8,470 nucleotides of DNA, taken from an uncultured Bacteroidales bacterium. GTDB lineage: Bacteria > Bacteroidota > Bacteroidia > Bacteroidales > Paludibacteraceae. Positions 1-5,815 of this stretch are shown in pieces. Positions within the stretch are counted from its first letter, which is position 1. Each line of letters starts with the position of its first letter. The notes under the pieces were generated by a model. It saw only the letters and a program-made list of their open reading frames with translations. It ran no database searches and was not told where the DNA came from. The position numbers and the translations under genes were made by a program. The stretch is taken from assembly GCA_937901025.1 (NCBI GenBank), contig CALCGR010000053.1, forward strand, positions 1 through 8,470. Direction: 5' to 3'.

Positions 1-1415
1 GGACCGGTATTGCCGTTGAAGTCGATACTCTCCGCGGGATTGAAGAGCATATTTTTCTTTGGGTCCACTTTCAGAATGAAGTATTTGAGTGCACCCAATC
101 CCACCTTACGGGCAATATCATTGGCTTCCGCTTCGGTGATATCCGGCAAGGTATTCACTTTGTCCTTGCTTATTTCGCGAGCGTCGCTAATCATCTTATC
201 CATCAAGTCATCGGCATCAACTACGGTACCTTCCCTACTCTTCATCTTACCATTCGGCAGTTCGACCATACCGTAAGAGAAATGGACGAGTTCTTTTCCG
301 AAGGGGAAACCGAGGCGGTCGAGGAGGATAGAGAGCACATGGAAGTGATATTCCTGCTCATTACCCACAACATAGACCATCTTGTTGATGGGATAGTCCT
401 GGTAGCGGATCTTCGCCGTACCGATATCTTGGGTGATATATACGGAGGTGCCGTCCTTGCGGAGCAGCAGTTTCTCGTCGAGTCCGTCTTGGGTCAGGTC
501 TGCCCATACGCTACCATCCTCGCGGCGGTAGAACGCTCCACCGGCTAAACCTTTCTCCACTTCGGACTTACCCTCTAAATAGGTCTGACTCTCGTAGTAG
601 ATCTTGTCGAAGTTTACACCCAAACGTTTATACGTCTCGTCAAAACCGGCATAGACCCAACTATTCATCGTAGCCCATAGGTCTCTAACCTCCGGGTCGC
701 CTTGTTCCCATTGCAGTAACATCTGTTGGGCTTGCTGCATAAGCGGAGCCTGTGCTTTGGCACTGTCTTCATCCATACCGGTGGCCATCAAGTCGGCTAT
801 CTGTTTCTTATATTCCTTGTCAAAGCGTACATAGTAGTCGCCGATGAGGTGGTCGCCTTTCTTACCGGAGGACGCCGGGGTCTCTCCGTTTCCGAAGAGT
901 TTCCAAGCGAGCATAGACTTGCAGATATGGATACCGCGGTCGTTGACGATGTTCGTCTTGATGACATCCCAACCGCAGGCGGCTTGGATATTCGCAATCG
1001 CATAGCCGAGCAGGTTATTTCGTACGTGACCTAAGTGCAGCGGTTTGTTCGTATTCGGGGACGAGTACTCAATCATCATCAGTTGGTTCCGTTTAGGCCA
1101 TTGACCGTAGGCCTTGTCGGAGACGATGGACTGTAAGAGTTGCAGCCAATAGTCCGCACGGATACTGAGGTTCAAGAACCCTTGGACAGCATTGTATTTC
1201 TCGATAATCTCCCCTACCAGTTTTGCTCCTATCTCCTCGGCAACGACTTGGGGCGCCTTGCGAGCGGCTTTGACGAAGGGGAATACCACGAGCGTGATGT
1301 GCCCTTCAAACTCCGGACGGGTCTTTTGTAACTGAATCATCTTGTCCTCTGCGTCCAATCCGTAGAGGTCCTTCACCACTTGCTTTACTTGTTTTATCAA
1401 TACTTCTTCTAACAT
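1..1415 (-). CDS. argS: Arginyl-tRNA synthetase, C-terminal part outside the window
   Basis: Cytosolic class I aminoacyl-tRNA synthetase that charges tRNA-Arg with arginine using ATP. The first 471 residues are visible. An N-terminal tRNA-binding (Add1-type) domain covers about residues 1-90. The HIGH signature appears as HLGH at 127-130, preceded by EYSSPNTNKP. The KMSKS loop appears as KMKSREG at about 390-396, followed by TVVDADDL, the form I associate with Bacteroidetes ArgS. The reading frame is open to the window edge, ending in IDFNGNTG. The family is usually a little under 600 residues, so roughly 120 residues, including the DALR anticodon-binding domain, should lie beyond the edge. 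This is an edge cut, not a broken gene. The ATG lies 14 nt after the pepP stop, so the two are probably co-transcribed. No Shine-Dalgarno is seen; the leader is instead the tail of a heptamer array. Confidence 0.97.
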   Translation of the reverse strand, partial: MLEEVLIKQVKQVVKDLYGLDAEDKMIQLQKTRPEFEGHITLVVFPFVKAARKAPQVVAEEIGAKLVGEIIEKYNAVQGFLNLSIRADYWLQLLQSIVSDKAYGQWPKRNQLMMIEYSSPNTNKPLHLGHVRNNLLGYAIANIQAACGWDVIKTNIVNDRGIHICKSMLAWKLFGNGETPASSGKKGDHLIGDYYVRFDKEYKKQIADLMATGMDEDSAKAQAPLMQQAQQMLLQWEQGDPEVRDLWATMNSWVYAGFDETYKRLGVNFDKIYYESQTYLEGKSEVEKGLAGGAFYRREDGSVWADLTQDGLDEKLLLRKDGTSVYITQDIGTAKIRYQDYPINKMVYVVGNEQEYHFHVLSILLDRLGFPFGKELVHFSYGMVELPNGKMKSREGTVVDADDLMDKMISDAREISKDKVNTLPDITEAEANDIARKVGLGALKYFILKVDPKKNMLFNPAESIDFNGNTG

Positions 1416-1424
1416 AATCAATCA

Positions 1425-1448
1425 AATCTTCAATCTTCAATCTTCAAT
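1425..1448. repeat. Heptamer array at the pepP/argS junction
   Basis: About 3.4 perfect copies of AATCTTC on the plus strand (GAAGATT on the coding strand). The array supplies the last codons of pepP (ALKIED), its TGA stop and most of the 14-nt gap before the argS ATG. Degenerate AATC motifs continue to 1416. This is seen directly. Its age and any effect on argS translation are unknown. Confidence 0.9.
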
Positions 1449-3280
1449 GCTTTGCATTGCTCTTTGAGCCACTCGGCTTCTTCTTTATTTAGCATCGGAC
1501 TGAGGTCCTTATACACCTGCTCGTGGTAAGCGTTGATCCACGCTTTCTCGTCCGCGGTGAGCATAGTTAGGTCGATGAGGCTCGTATCATACGGACAGCG
1601 GGTCAGCACTTCAAACTCGTAATAGGTCTCCCCTGTGGATCTATCGTGCAGGGTGGATTGTGCACTTTGCACCGTCACTACCAAATTCTCGATGCGGATA
1701 CCATATTCGCCCGTGCGATAGATACCCGGTTCGTCGGAGAAGATGTTTCCGAGTTGGATAGGATTGGTATTATTGTCGGTACGGATGTTCGCCGGTCCTT
1801 CATGGCAGCCCATAAAGTGACCTACGCCGTGACCGGTACCATGACCATAGGTGATACCTTCCGCCCACATAAACTGATGGGCCAGTACATCGAGTTGATT
1901 GCCCCGTGTACCCTTCGGAAAACGGGCCTTGGAGAGGGCAATATGCCCTTTGAGCACCAGCGTGAAGTCGTGTTTCACGTTTGCAGGTATATGGTCCGGA
2001 TCGCCTATCCATAAAGTACGGGTGATATCGGTAGTGCCATCCAAATATTGTCCGCCGCTATCGAGTAATAGTACACCTTCGCCTTTTATCGCAGCGCATT
2101 CGCCGGGTTCGGCGTGGTAATGCACAATCGCTCCATTGCCTTTCCATCCGGCGATGGTCGCGAAACTCTCGTCGGTGAAGTGCTCGCCCATAGCTCTAAA
2201 ATCGTGCAACTTATCCGCTAAATCAATCTCCGTCAGTCTTGCATCGTGCATTGTGCATTGTGCATCTTGCATCCAATGCAGGAACCTTACCATTGCTACC
2301 CCGTCAATGAGGTGGGCTTTGCGCTCGCCCGCAATCTCTACTTCGTTTTTAATGGACATCATCACTTGGATCGGACTGGGGGAAACAACCACCGCTGCGG
2401 CTGCGCCAACGGCCTCGTATAGCCGCTCATTCACTCGATTGCCATCCATCATCACCGTCGCCATTCCGCCTTTCCGCCTATCAGCCTTTCCGCCTTTCAA
2501 GTATTCAAACACCTCTTCGTATCCTCTTGTCTCCACACCTATCCGTTGCATATACGCCTTCGCCTCTGCCGTCATCTTCGCCGGGTCGATAAAGAGCGTG
2601 CATCGTTGTTGTTCTACCACCACGTATGCAATCACGCACGGCGTATAATCCACGTCGGTACCCCGAACGTTTAGCAGCCAACCGATCTCGTCCAACTCAC
2701 TAATCACTACCGCCTCGGCACCTTGAACTTGGATGGCTTCGCGCACGCGTTGTAACTTAGACGCAACGGACTCACCGGCAAACGCCTCTTTGTATTCGTA
2801 TAGCGGGTTTTGCGGAATCGCCGGTCGACCCTCTATCCATAAAGGACGAATAAGGTCAATGGATGTTACCTTAAACTCGCTCACGCGGCTAAACTCGCTA
2901 AACTCATTAATACTCCACATCTCGGGATTGAGCCCGATATTCATCGTGCATTGTGCATTATGAACCTTGCACCATTGAATGAGCCATTGTTTGACGGAAG
3001 GACAATCCACGTCACTGGCGCGCATGAGGCAGATGGTAGTACCCGCCAATTCTGCCTCGGCTTGGAGATAGTAACGGCTATCGGTAAACAGGAGTGCTTC
3101 GTCCTGCGTGACGACTACCGTCGCGCTCTCGCCTTGGAAACCCGTAAGCCATACGGTTTCCATCCAGTGCGGTGCCATATATTCGCTTGCGTGCGGATCG
3201 TTCGCCGGAACGATATACGCGTCCAATTGATGTTGCTTCATCAGCTCCCTCAGAGCTGCCAGTTTTTCTATTATTGTCAT
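1430..3280 (-). CDS. pepP: Xaa-Pro aminopeptidase, M24B metallopeptidase
   Basis: Probably a cytoplasmic dinuclear-metal aminopeptidase that removes N-terminal residues preceding proline; no signal peptide is present. A creatinase-type N-terminal domain covers about residues 1-150 (DAYIVPANDPHASEY, TDSRYYLQAEAEL). A second such domain covers about 155-310, and the pita-bread catalytic domain about 315-560. Expected metal ligands are all present: D407 in DSGG, D418 in TTDITRT, H488 in GHGVGH, E517 in DEPGIY and E557 in FEVLT, with H493 in CHEGP. At 616 residues it is slightly longer than typical Bacteroides homologues (just under 600, from memory). The excess is accounted for by repeat-derived segments near residues 104-114, 127-137, 262-274, 337-348 and 537-547, all outside the conserved motifs. 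The start is set by homology of MTIIEKLAALRELMKQH; AAGGA lies only 2 nt upstream. A terminator precedes the gene by 15 nt and argS follows. Confidence 0.95.
   Translation of the reverse strand: MTIIEKLAALRELMKQHQLDAYIVPANDPHASEYMAPHWMETVWLTGFQGESATVVVTQDEALLFTDSRYYLQAEAELAGTTICLMRASDVDCPSVKQWLIQWCKVHNAQCTMNIGLNPEMWSINEFSEFSRVSEFKVTSIDLIRPLWIEGRPAIPQNPLYEYKEAFAGESVASKLQRVREAIQVQGAEAVVISELDEIGWLLNVRGTDVDYTPCVIAYVVVEQQRCTLFIDPAKMTAEAKAYMQRIGVETRGYEEVFEYLKGGKADRRKGGMATVMMDGNRVNERLYEAVGAAAAVVVSPSPIQVMMSIKNEVEIAGERKAHLIDGVAMVRFLHWMQDAQCTMHDARLTEIDLADKLHDFRAMGEHFTDESFATIAGWKGNGAIVHYHAEPGECAAIKGEGVLLLDSGGQYLDGTTDITRTLWIGDPDHIPANVKHDFTLVLKGHIALSKARFPKGTRGNQLDVLAHQFMWAEGITYGHGTGHGVGHFMGCHEGPANIRTDNNTNPIQLGNIFSDEPGIYRTGEYGIRIENLVVTVQSAQSTLHDRSTGETYYEFEVLTRCPYDTSLIDLTMLTADEKAWINAYHEQVYKDLSPMLNKEEAEWLKEQCKALKIED
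1645..1672. repeat. TGCA-type heptamer element, copy 1, inside pepP
   Basis: Four 7-nt units read on the plus strand as CGTGCAG, GGTGGAT, TGTGCAC and TTTGCAC. This is the most diverged of three related 28-nt elements in this gene, and like the others it is preceded by AT. It encodes about VQSAQSTLHD (residues 537-546) in the loop between the IENL strand and FEVLT of the aminopeptidase. The second unit (GGTGGAT) departs most from the pattern, which suggests an older insertion. Confidence 0.75.
2238..2272. repeat. TGCA-type heptamer element, copy 2, inside pepP
   Basis: Five well-preserved 7-nt units on the plus strand: CTTGCAT, CGTGCAT, TGTGCAT, TGTGCAT, CTTGCAT. The last four form the 28-nt element shared with copies 1 and 3. 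It is read in the same phase as copy 1, giving MQDAQCTMHDA against VQSAQSTLHDR. The peptide sits between the helix ending FLHW and the segment LTEIDLADKL, a region that is variable in the family. Confidence 0.92.
2463..2494. repeat. Octamer array inside pepP
   Basis: Four 8-nt units on the plus strand: ATTCCGCC, TTTCCGCC, TATCAGCC and TTTCCGCC (coding-strand consensus GGCGGAAA). The array encodes the basic, glycine-rich stretch KGGKADRRKGGM (about residues 262-273), an interdomain loop just before the TVMMDGNRVNERLY segment. The base composition and charge of this stretch differ from the flanking protein. Confidence 0.85.
2873..2908. repeat. Nonamer in-frame array inside pepP
   Basis: Four 9-nt units on the plus strand: AAACTCGCT, CACGCGGCT, AAACTCGCT and AAACTCATT. 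Because the unit is three codons long, it yields the tripeptide repeat NEFSEFSRVSEFK (about residues 125-137). Copy-number change here would keep the frame, unlike the heptamer and octamer arrays. Confidence 0.8.
2945..2972. repeat. TGCA-type heptamer element, copy 3, inside pepP
   Basis: Four 7-nt units on the plus strand: CGTGCAT, TGTGCAT, TATGAAC and CTTGCAC, preceded by AT as in copies 1 and 2. It is read in a different phase from those copies, yet the 7-nt periodicity still produces the peptide NAQCTMN (residues 108-114). It lies between KQWLIQW and the IGLNPEMWS strand of the N-terminal domain. Confidence 0.85.
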
Positions 3281-3295
3281 AGTCCTTAATTTTCG

Positions 3296-3326
3296 AAAAA
3301 AAGCGCCACCATAAGGATGATAGCGC
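3296..3326 (-). terminator. Intrinsic terminator after the Cys-rich peptide gene
   Basis: On the minus strand GCGCTATCAT (3326-3317) pairs with ATGGTGGCGC (3312-3303). This gives a 10-bp stem with two G-U pairs and a CCTT loop, followed directly by seven T residues (3302-3296). It begins 22 nt after the stop of the small gene and ends 15 nt before the pepP start codon. It should stop transcripts of the small gene and so limit read-through into pepP and argS. Confidence 0.9.
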
Positions 3327-3337
3327 CAATTGGTGTT

Positions 3338-3354
3338 GAATAATTGGATTATTC
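3338..3354. repeat. Small AT-rich inverted repeat over the stop codon
   Basis: GAATAAT and ATTATTC form a perfect 7-bp inverted repeat with a 3-nt loop, spanning the TAA stop of the Cys-rich peptide gene. It sits just before the main terminator hairpin. It may be a 3' stabilising hairpin or chance; it is too weak to act as a terminator by itself. Confidence 0.45.
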
Positions 3355-3519
3355 AGCAGCAGCCTCAACGACCTCAACGGCAGTAGAGTCCGTGCAAGCT
3401 TGCTCGCAAGTTTGCTCGCATTTTTGCTCGCATTTGCCTTCGCATTTGCTGCTCTTGCTGCAATTGCCGCATGCCATAGCGCACAGAGCGATAGCAGCGA
3501 TAAACATCATCTTTTTCAT
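3349..3519 (-). CDS. Small exported Cys-rich CX3C-repeat peptide, possible lipoprotein
   Basis: A 56-residue protein of unknown function. It starts MKKMMFIAAIALCAMACGN, a signal peptide with a marginal lipobox (AMAC, Cys17), so it may be a lipid-anchored or periplasmic peptide. The mature part has regular CEGK-CEQK-CEQT-CEQA repeats with Cys at 26, 30, 34, 38 and 42, plus Cys20. It ends in the acidic Ala-rich tail VEVVEAAAE. Cys spacing of four residues would align the thiols on one helix face, which suggests metal binding or disulfide linkage, but no known motif is recognised. The ATG at 3519 is chosen over an in-frame ATG at 3627 because the promoter -7 box (3585-3592) lies inside the longer reading frame. 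AAAGG stands about 10 nt upstream. It is monocistronic: its own promoter and a strong terminator flank it. Confidence 0.75.
   Translation of the reverse strand: MKKMMFIAAIALCAMACGNCSKSSKCEGKCEQKCEQTCEQACTDSTAVEVVEAAAE
3394..3444. repeat. Dodecamer array coding the CX3C repeats
   Basis: Cys codons recur exactly every 12 nt (GCA on the plus strand at 3394, 3406, 3418, 3430 and 3442). Four units of the pattern TGC-GAG-CAA-N3 lie between them, one with GAA-GGC instead. The unit is four codons long, so copy-number changes keep the frame and alter only the number of Cys residues. Confidence 0.85.
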
Positions 3520-3584
3520 ACAGAAAAAACCTTTAAGTTGTACAATAATTTGTTTAGTTTTGATATTATTATCAAAAACGACTG

Positions 3585-3616
3585 CAAAATTACATTTTTT
3601 TTTTGATATATGCAAA
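3585..3616 (-). promoter_or_regulatory. Bacteroidetes-type promoter for the Cys-rich peptide
   Basis: On the minus strand the -33 element TTTG (3616-3613) is followed after exactly 20 nt by the -7 element TAATTTTG (3592-3585). This matches the Bacteroidetes sigma consensus TTTG / TAnnTTTG with its usual spacing of about 19-21 nt. The spacer contains a long A-tract. Transcription should start near 3578, leaving a leader of about 60 nt before the ATG at 3519. Confidence 0.85.
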
Positions 3617-3621
3617 TAAAT

Positions 3622-3648
3622 TTGCACTTTTTGTTATCAAAAATGCAA
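3622..3648 (-). terminator. Candidate terminator of the receptor-porT-lipoprotein unit
   Basis: Starting 5 nt after the beta-helix lipoprotein stop, TTGCA-TTTTTG pairs with CAAAAA-(G)-TGCAA on the minus strand. This gives 11 bp with one bulged G and an ATAA loop. The sequence after it is T-rich (ATTTATTTG) but not a pure T run, so termination strength is uncertain. The position between two transcription units supports the call. Confidence 0.5.
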
Positions 3649-3653
3649 TTTGT

Positions 3654-5063
3654 TTATTTTTCATAGCATCCGGCCGAGGGATGCGAGGCGTCTCGAGCGA
3701 GTCCGTCTCGATCTACCGCATAGGGAATAGCCATCGCCGAATCCGCTATGCCTCGAGCCGGCGACATGGGTGCCAAATGGAAATCGTAATAGTCGTATTT
3801 CTGATATTCGAAGTACGTATTGACGAATATCTTAGCCGTGTCGGTCGGCGCTTGAATATAGTTGCCTACAATCGTTCCTGCATAGGTAGAGTCAATGGGA
3901 CGCGCAAAGACAAGGTTCTCTTTTCCCAGACCCGCGATGACGCAATTGATAAACGAGGCTTTATAATCCATCAGACTATCGGTGTTATCCACCAAAACAG
4001 CATTGTCCACCAACCTCCCTACCGACTGAATACGTACGTTCGTAGACCCGAAGAACGAGGCAAAAGTAGTGTGTACAAACGTTTGCTCGCCCCCTAAAAG
4101 GTAAGCGCAATACCCTGCGCAGTTACTCAGTTCGGTGTTGGTGACGTTAGCATCCATATACCGAAGGGTCAACCCGTTTCCCGCTTGGTTATGTACGCAA
4201 CAAGCGTTCATCTCTACCTTCGGATAGGGAGGCAACGAGTCCTCGTTGATACATTGTAACCCATTCGTTCCACTTACCACTTCCAGGTTGTGAAGGGTGT
4301 AACTGTGTACGGGAGCGTCTTTTTTGCGCAGCAAATAAATACCATTCCATCCACCCGCCGCACAGGCGTAGGGTACCTTATCGAAGAGGTTGTCAATGCG
4401 GTCGCTGATGCAGCGAATGGGTGCACCATTGGACTCACCTATAAGGGCGTCGCCTTCCACAATCAAAGTCCCGCCTTGGTGAAAATACAACCGCGCACCG
4501 GCGTTCATAACGAGCGATTGGGTGACGCGAACGGTATCGTAGATAAGGTAGGGCTTTTCCGCCGTAAACGTAACGTTATCGTACGTCGTGCAGCGGGTTG
4601 GCGAGCTTATCTTCTCTACATCCTGACCATAAGCCTCAAGGGCAAGCGGGTAACTGTTGCCGTTCACTTCAAACCGAAGCATATCCTCCACCAATACGGG
4701 GGAGGTGGCATCTTGCGGGTCGATATTGACGCGGACAAAAAGGATGAGACTGTCCCCTCCGTTGATTTGTCCGCCCATCTTACTGAGTTGGGTCTCCCCG
4801 TCAAAATTGATGTAGAAATATTTCTGCTTGTCTTGCGTCACCTTATCAATGACGATAGCATTGCTGTTGCGGTTATATAGGGTGACGGACTTCGTAGCAC
4901 TACCAAGGGTCGTGAACACTGTATCAAACCGCAATGTATCCACCGAGAAGGTCAATCGTAGTGACGGGTCCGAACTGACCTGCTCGTTGCGGCAAGAAGT
5001 AAAAGTTGCCAAACACAAAACACAAAACACAAAACACCAAACTATGTATACGATTTTTTTCAT
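3654..5063 (-). CDS. Right-handed beta-helix lipoprotein
   Basis: A 469-residue predicted lipoprotein with a type II signal peptide; the lipid-modified Cys is probably C24 (TFTSC-RNEQ). After it, residues about 35-145 form a beta-sandwich-like region (LRLTFSVDTLRFDTVFTTLGSATKSVTLYN), resembling the anchor/Ig-like domains common in Bacteroidetes. Residues about 165-435 look like a parallel beta-helix, with many short N/D/G-rich strands and the late segment DFHLAPMSPARGIADS. The end, DRDGLARDASHPSAGCYE, resembles the DxDGxxR...GAYE ending of many beta-helix surface proteins. No catalytic residues are recognised, so substrate and activity are unknown. Its ATG overlaps the porT-like stop (ATGA), implying translational coupling and a possible shared role at the outer membrane. 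A heptamer array encodes the hydrophobic core of the signal peptide. Confidence 0.8.
   Translation of the reverse strand: MKKIVYIVWCFVFCVLCLATFTSCRNEQVSSDPSLRLTFSVDTLRFDTVFTTLGSATKSVTLYNRNSNAIVIDKVTQDKQKYFYINFDGETQLSKMGGQINGGDSLILFVRVNIDPQDATSPVLVEDMLRFEVNGNSYPLALEAYGQDVEKISSPTRCTTYDNVTFTAEKPYLIYDTVRVTQSLVMNAGARLYFHQGGTLIVEGDALIGESNGAPIRCISDRIDNLFDKVPYACAAGGWNGIYLLRKKDAPVHSYTLHNLEVVSGTNGLQCINEDSLPPYPKVEMNACCVHNQAGNGLTLRYMDANVTNTELSNCAGYCAYLLGGEQTFVHTTFASFFGSTNVRIQSVGRLVDNAVLVDNTDSLMDYKASFINCVIAGLGKENLVFARPIDSTYAGTIVGNYIQAPTDTAKIFVNTYFEYQKYDYYDFHLAPMSPARGIADSAMAIPYAVDRDGLARDASHPSAGCYEK
5010..5042. repeat. Heptamer array in the lipoprotein signal-peptide codons
   Basis: Four units on the plus strand (CAAACAC then three perfect AAAACAC), plus a partial CAAAC. 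On the coding strand this reads as GTGTTTT repeats and encodes VWCFVFCVLCLA, the hydrophobic core of the signal peptide. A one-unit change would frameshift the gene about 20 codons after its start. Confidence 0.9.
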
Positions 5064-5815
5064 TCGAAGTTAAAGACGAGGGAGATAACGTGATTGGTGA
5101 GGTGGGAGATACTGCCCATATAATAGCGTTCGGTACACTCCGCTTCGGCGGGATTGGGATAGAGTTGGTTGTTAAAACCGATGTGGTATTTGAGTTCCGG
5201 ACAGAACTTAAACCATTGGAAATACGTATCCACTCCGAATCCTATTTCAAAGAAATAGTCGAGTAGGTTCGTGCAGACGGCCCGCTGCTTATTGAAACTA
5301 TTGACATTGAGGCTCACCCCGCCGCCGGTGATGACATAGGGTCGGTAGTTGCGCTCGCGTGCGGCCGAAAACTTCAGATACAGCGGTATGTCCATCGGAA
5401 TGGCGAAGTCACTATTGGTGTATACGCCGGGATTGACCGTGTGGTCGCCCGTTTGAGGGTCTATGAACTTCACGGCAGGATTATCCGCTTTAAATGTGAG
5501 GGTACGTTCCCCGAAATGCAGGGACGGACAGAAACGTAGGTTGAGGAACCGGCAGAGTTTCACGTCGGAAATGAACCCGACCGCAAAACCCGGTCCCACG
5601 GACGAAGTCCGTGCGTGGATGAGCGACTCAACCCCGTTCACATCTTGCGCTTCCCCGGACTCCTTTACCCCATAGCCTCCAAAGTCGATGCCGATAGAGA
5701 ACCCGAAGTGGACGATCTTATCATCCGCATACGGGTTATTCTGTCCCTCTTGTGCCATCGCACTTGTGGCAACAACCAGAATACCTAAAAATACTATAAA
5801 CTTTAAACTTTTCAA
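5060..5815 (-). CDS. porT: PorT-like outer-membrane beta-barrel protein
   Basis: A 251-residue outer-membrane protein with a type I signal peptide (cleavage probably after AMA, residue 21) and an alternating beta-barrel pattern ending VISLVFNFE. The stretches VGPGFAVGFISDVKLCRFLNLRF (split at about 73-95), CPSLHFGERTLTF and MDIPLYLKFS...NYRPYVITGGG resemble the PorT family of type IX secretion proteins, and the length fits. PorT contributes to secretion of T9SS cargo across the outer membrane. No T9SS cargo domain or other T9SS gene is in view, so the role rests on family resemblance. The start is TTG (5815-5813): no ATG precedes the signal peptide, and an in-frame TAG lies five codons upstream. 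The gene is 31 nt after the receptor gene and overlaps the next by 4 nt. The alternative is a generic PF13568-type barrel. Confidence 0.75.
   Translation of the reverse strand: MKSLKFIVFLGILVVATSAMAQEGQNNPYADDKIVHFGFSIGIDFGGYGVKESGEAQDVNGVESLIHARTSSVGPGFAVGFISDVKLCRFLNLRFCPSLHFGERTLTFKADNPAVKFIDPQTGDHTVNPGVYTNSDFAIPMDIPLYLKFSAARERNYRPYVITGGGVSLNVNSFNKQRAVCTNLLDYFFEIGFGVDTYFQWFKFCPELKYHIGFNNQLYPNPAEAECTERYYMGSISHLTNHVISLVFNFE
5597..5613. repeat. Short perfect palindrome within the porT-like gene
   Basis: CACGGAC-GAA-GTCCGTG is a 7-bp perfect inverted repeat with a 3-nt loop. It encodes part of HARTSSVG, in a variable stretch just before the conserved GPGF strand. It may be a REP-like palindrome that entered coding sequence, but only one copy is visible here. 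Confidence 0.55.

Noticed and set aside
1..1415. argS as a truncated pseudogene
   Set aside because: The frame is open without stop or shift up to the window edge and both signature motifs are intact; the missing part is outside the window.
2136..2648. Open reading frame of 170 codons on the plus strand opposite pepP
   Set aside because: It lies wholly antisense to a gene with intact M24 motifs, has no recognisable domain and no promoter, and is rich in residues typical of reverse-strand translation.
3349..3627. Longer 92-residue version of the Cys-rich peptide starting at 3627
   Set aside because: The promoter -7 box at 3585-3592 lies inside this extension, and the extension would bury the clear signal peptide that starts at 3519.
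4290..4880. Open reading frame of 196 codons on the plus strand opposite the beta-helix lipoprotein
   Set aside because: It is antisense to a well-supported lipoprotein gene with no recognised domain or start signals; best explained as a chance frame.
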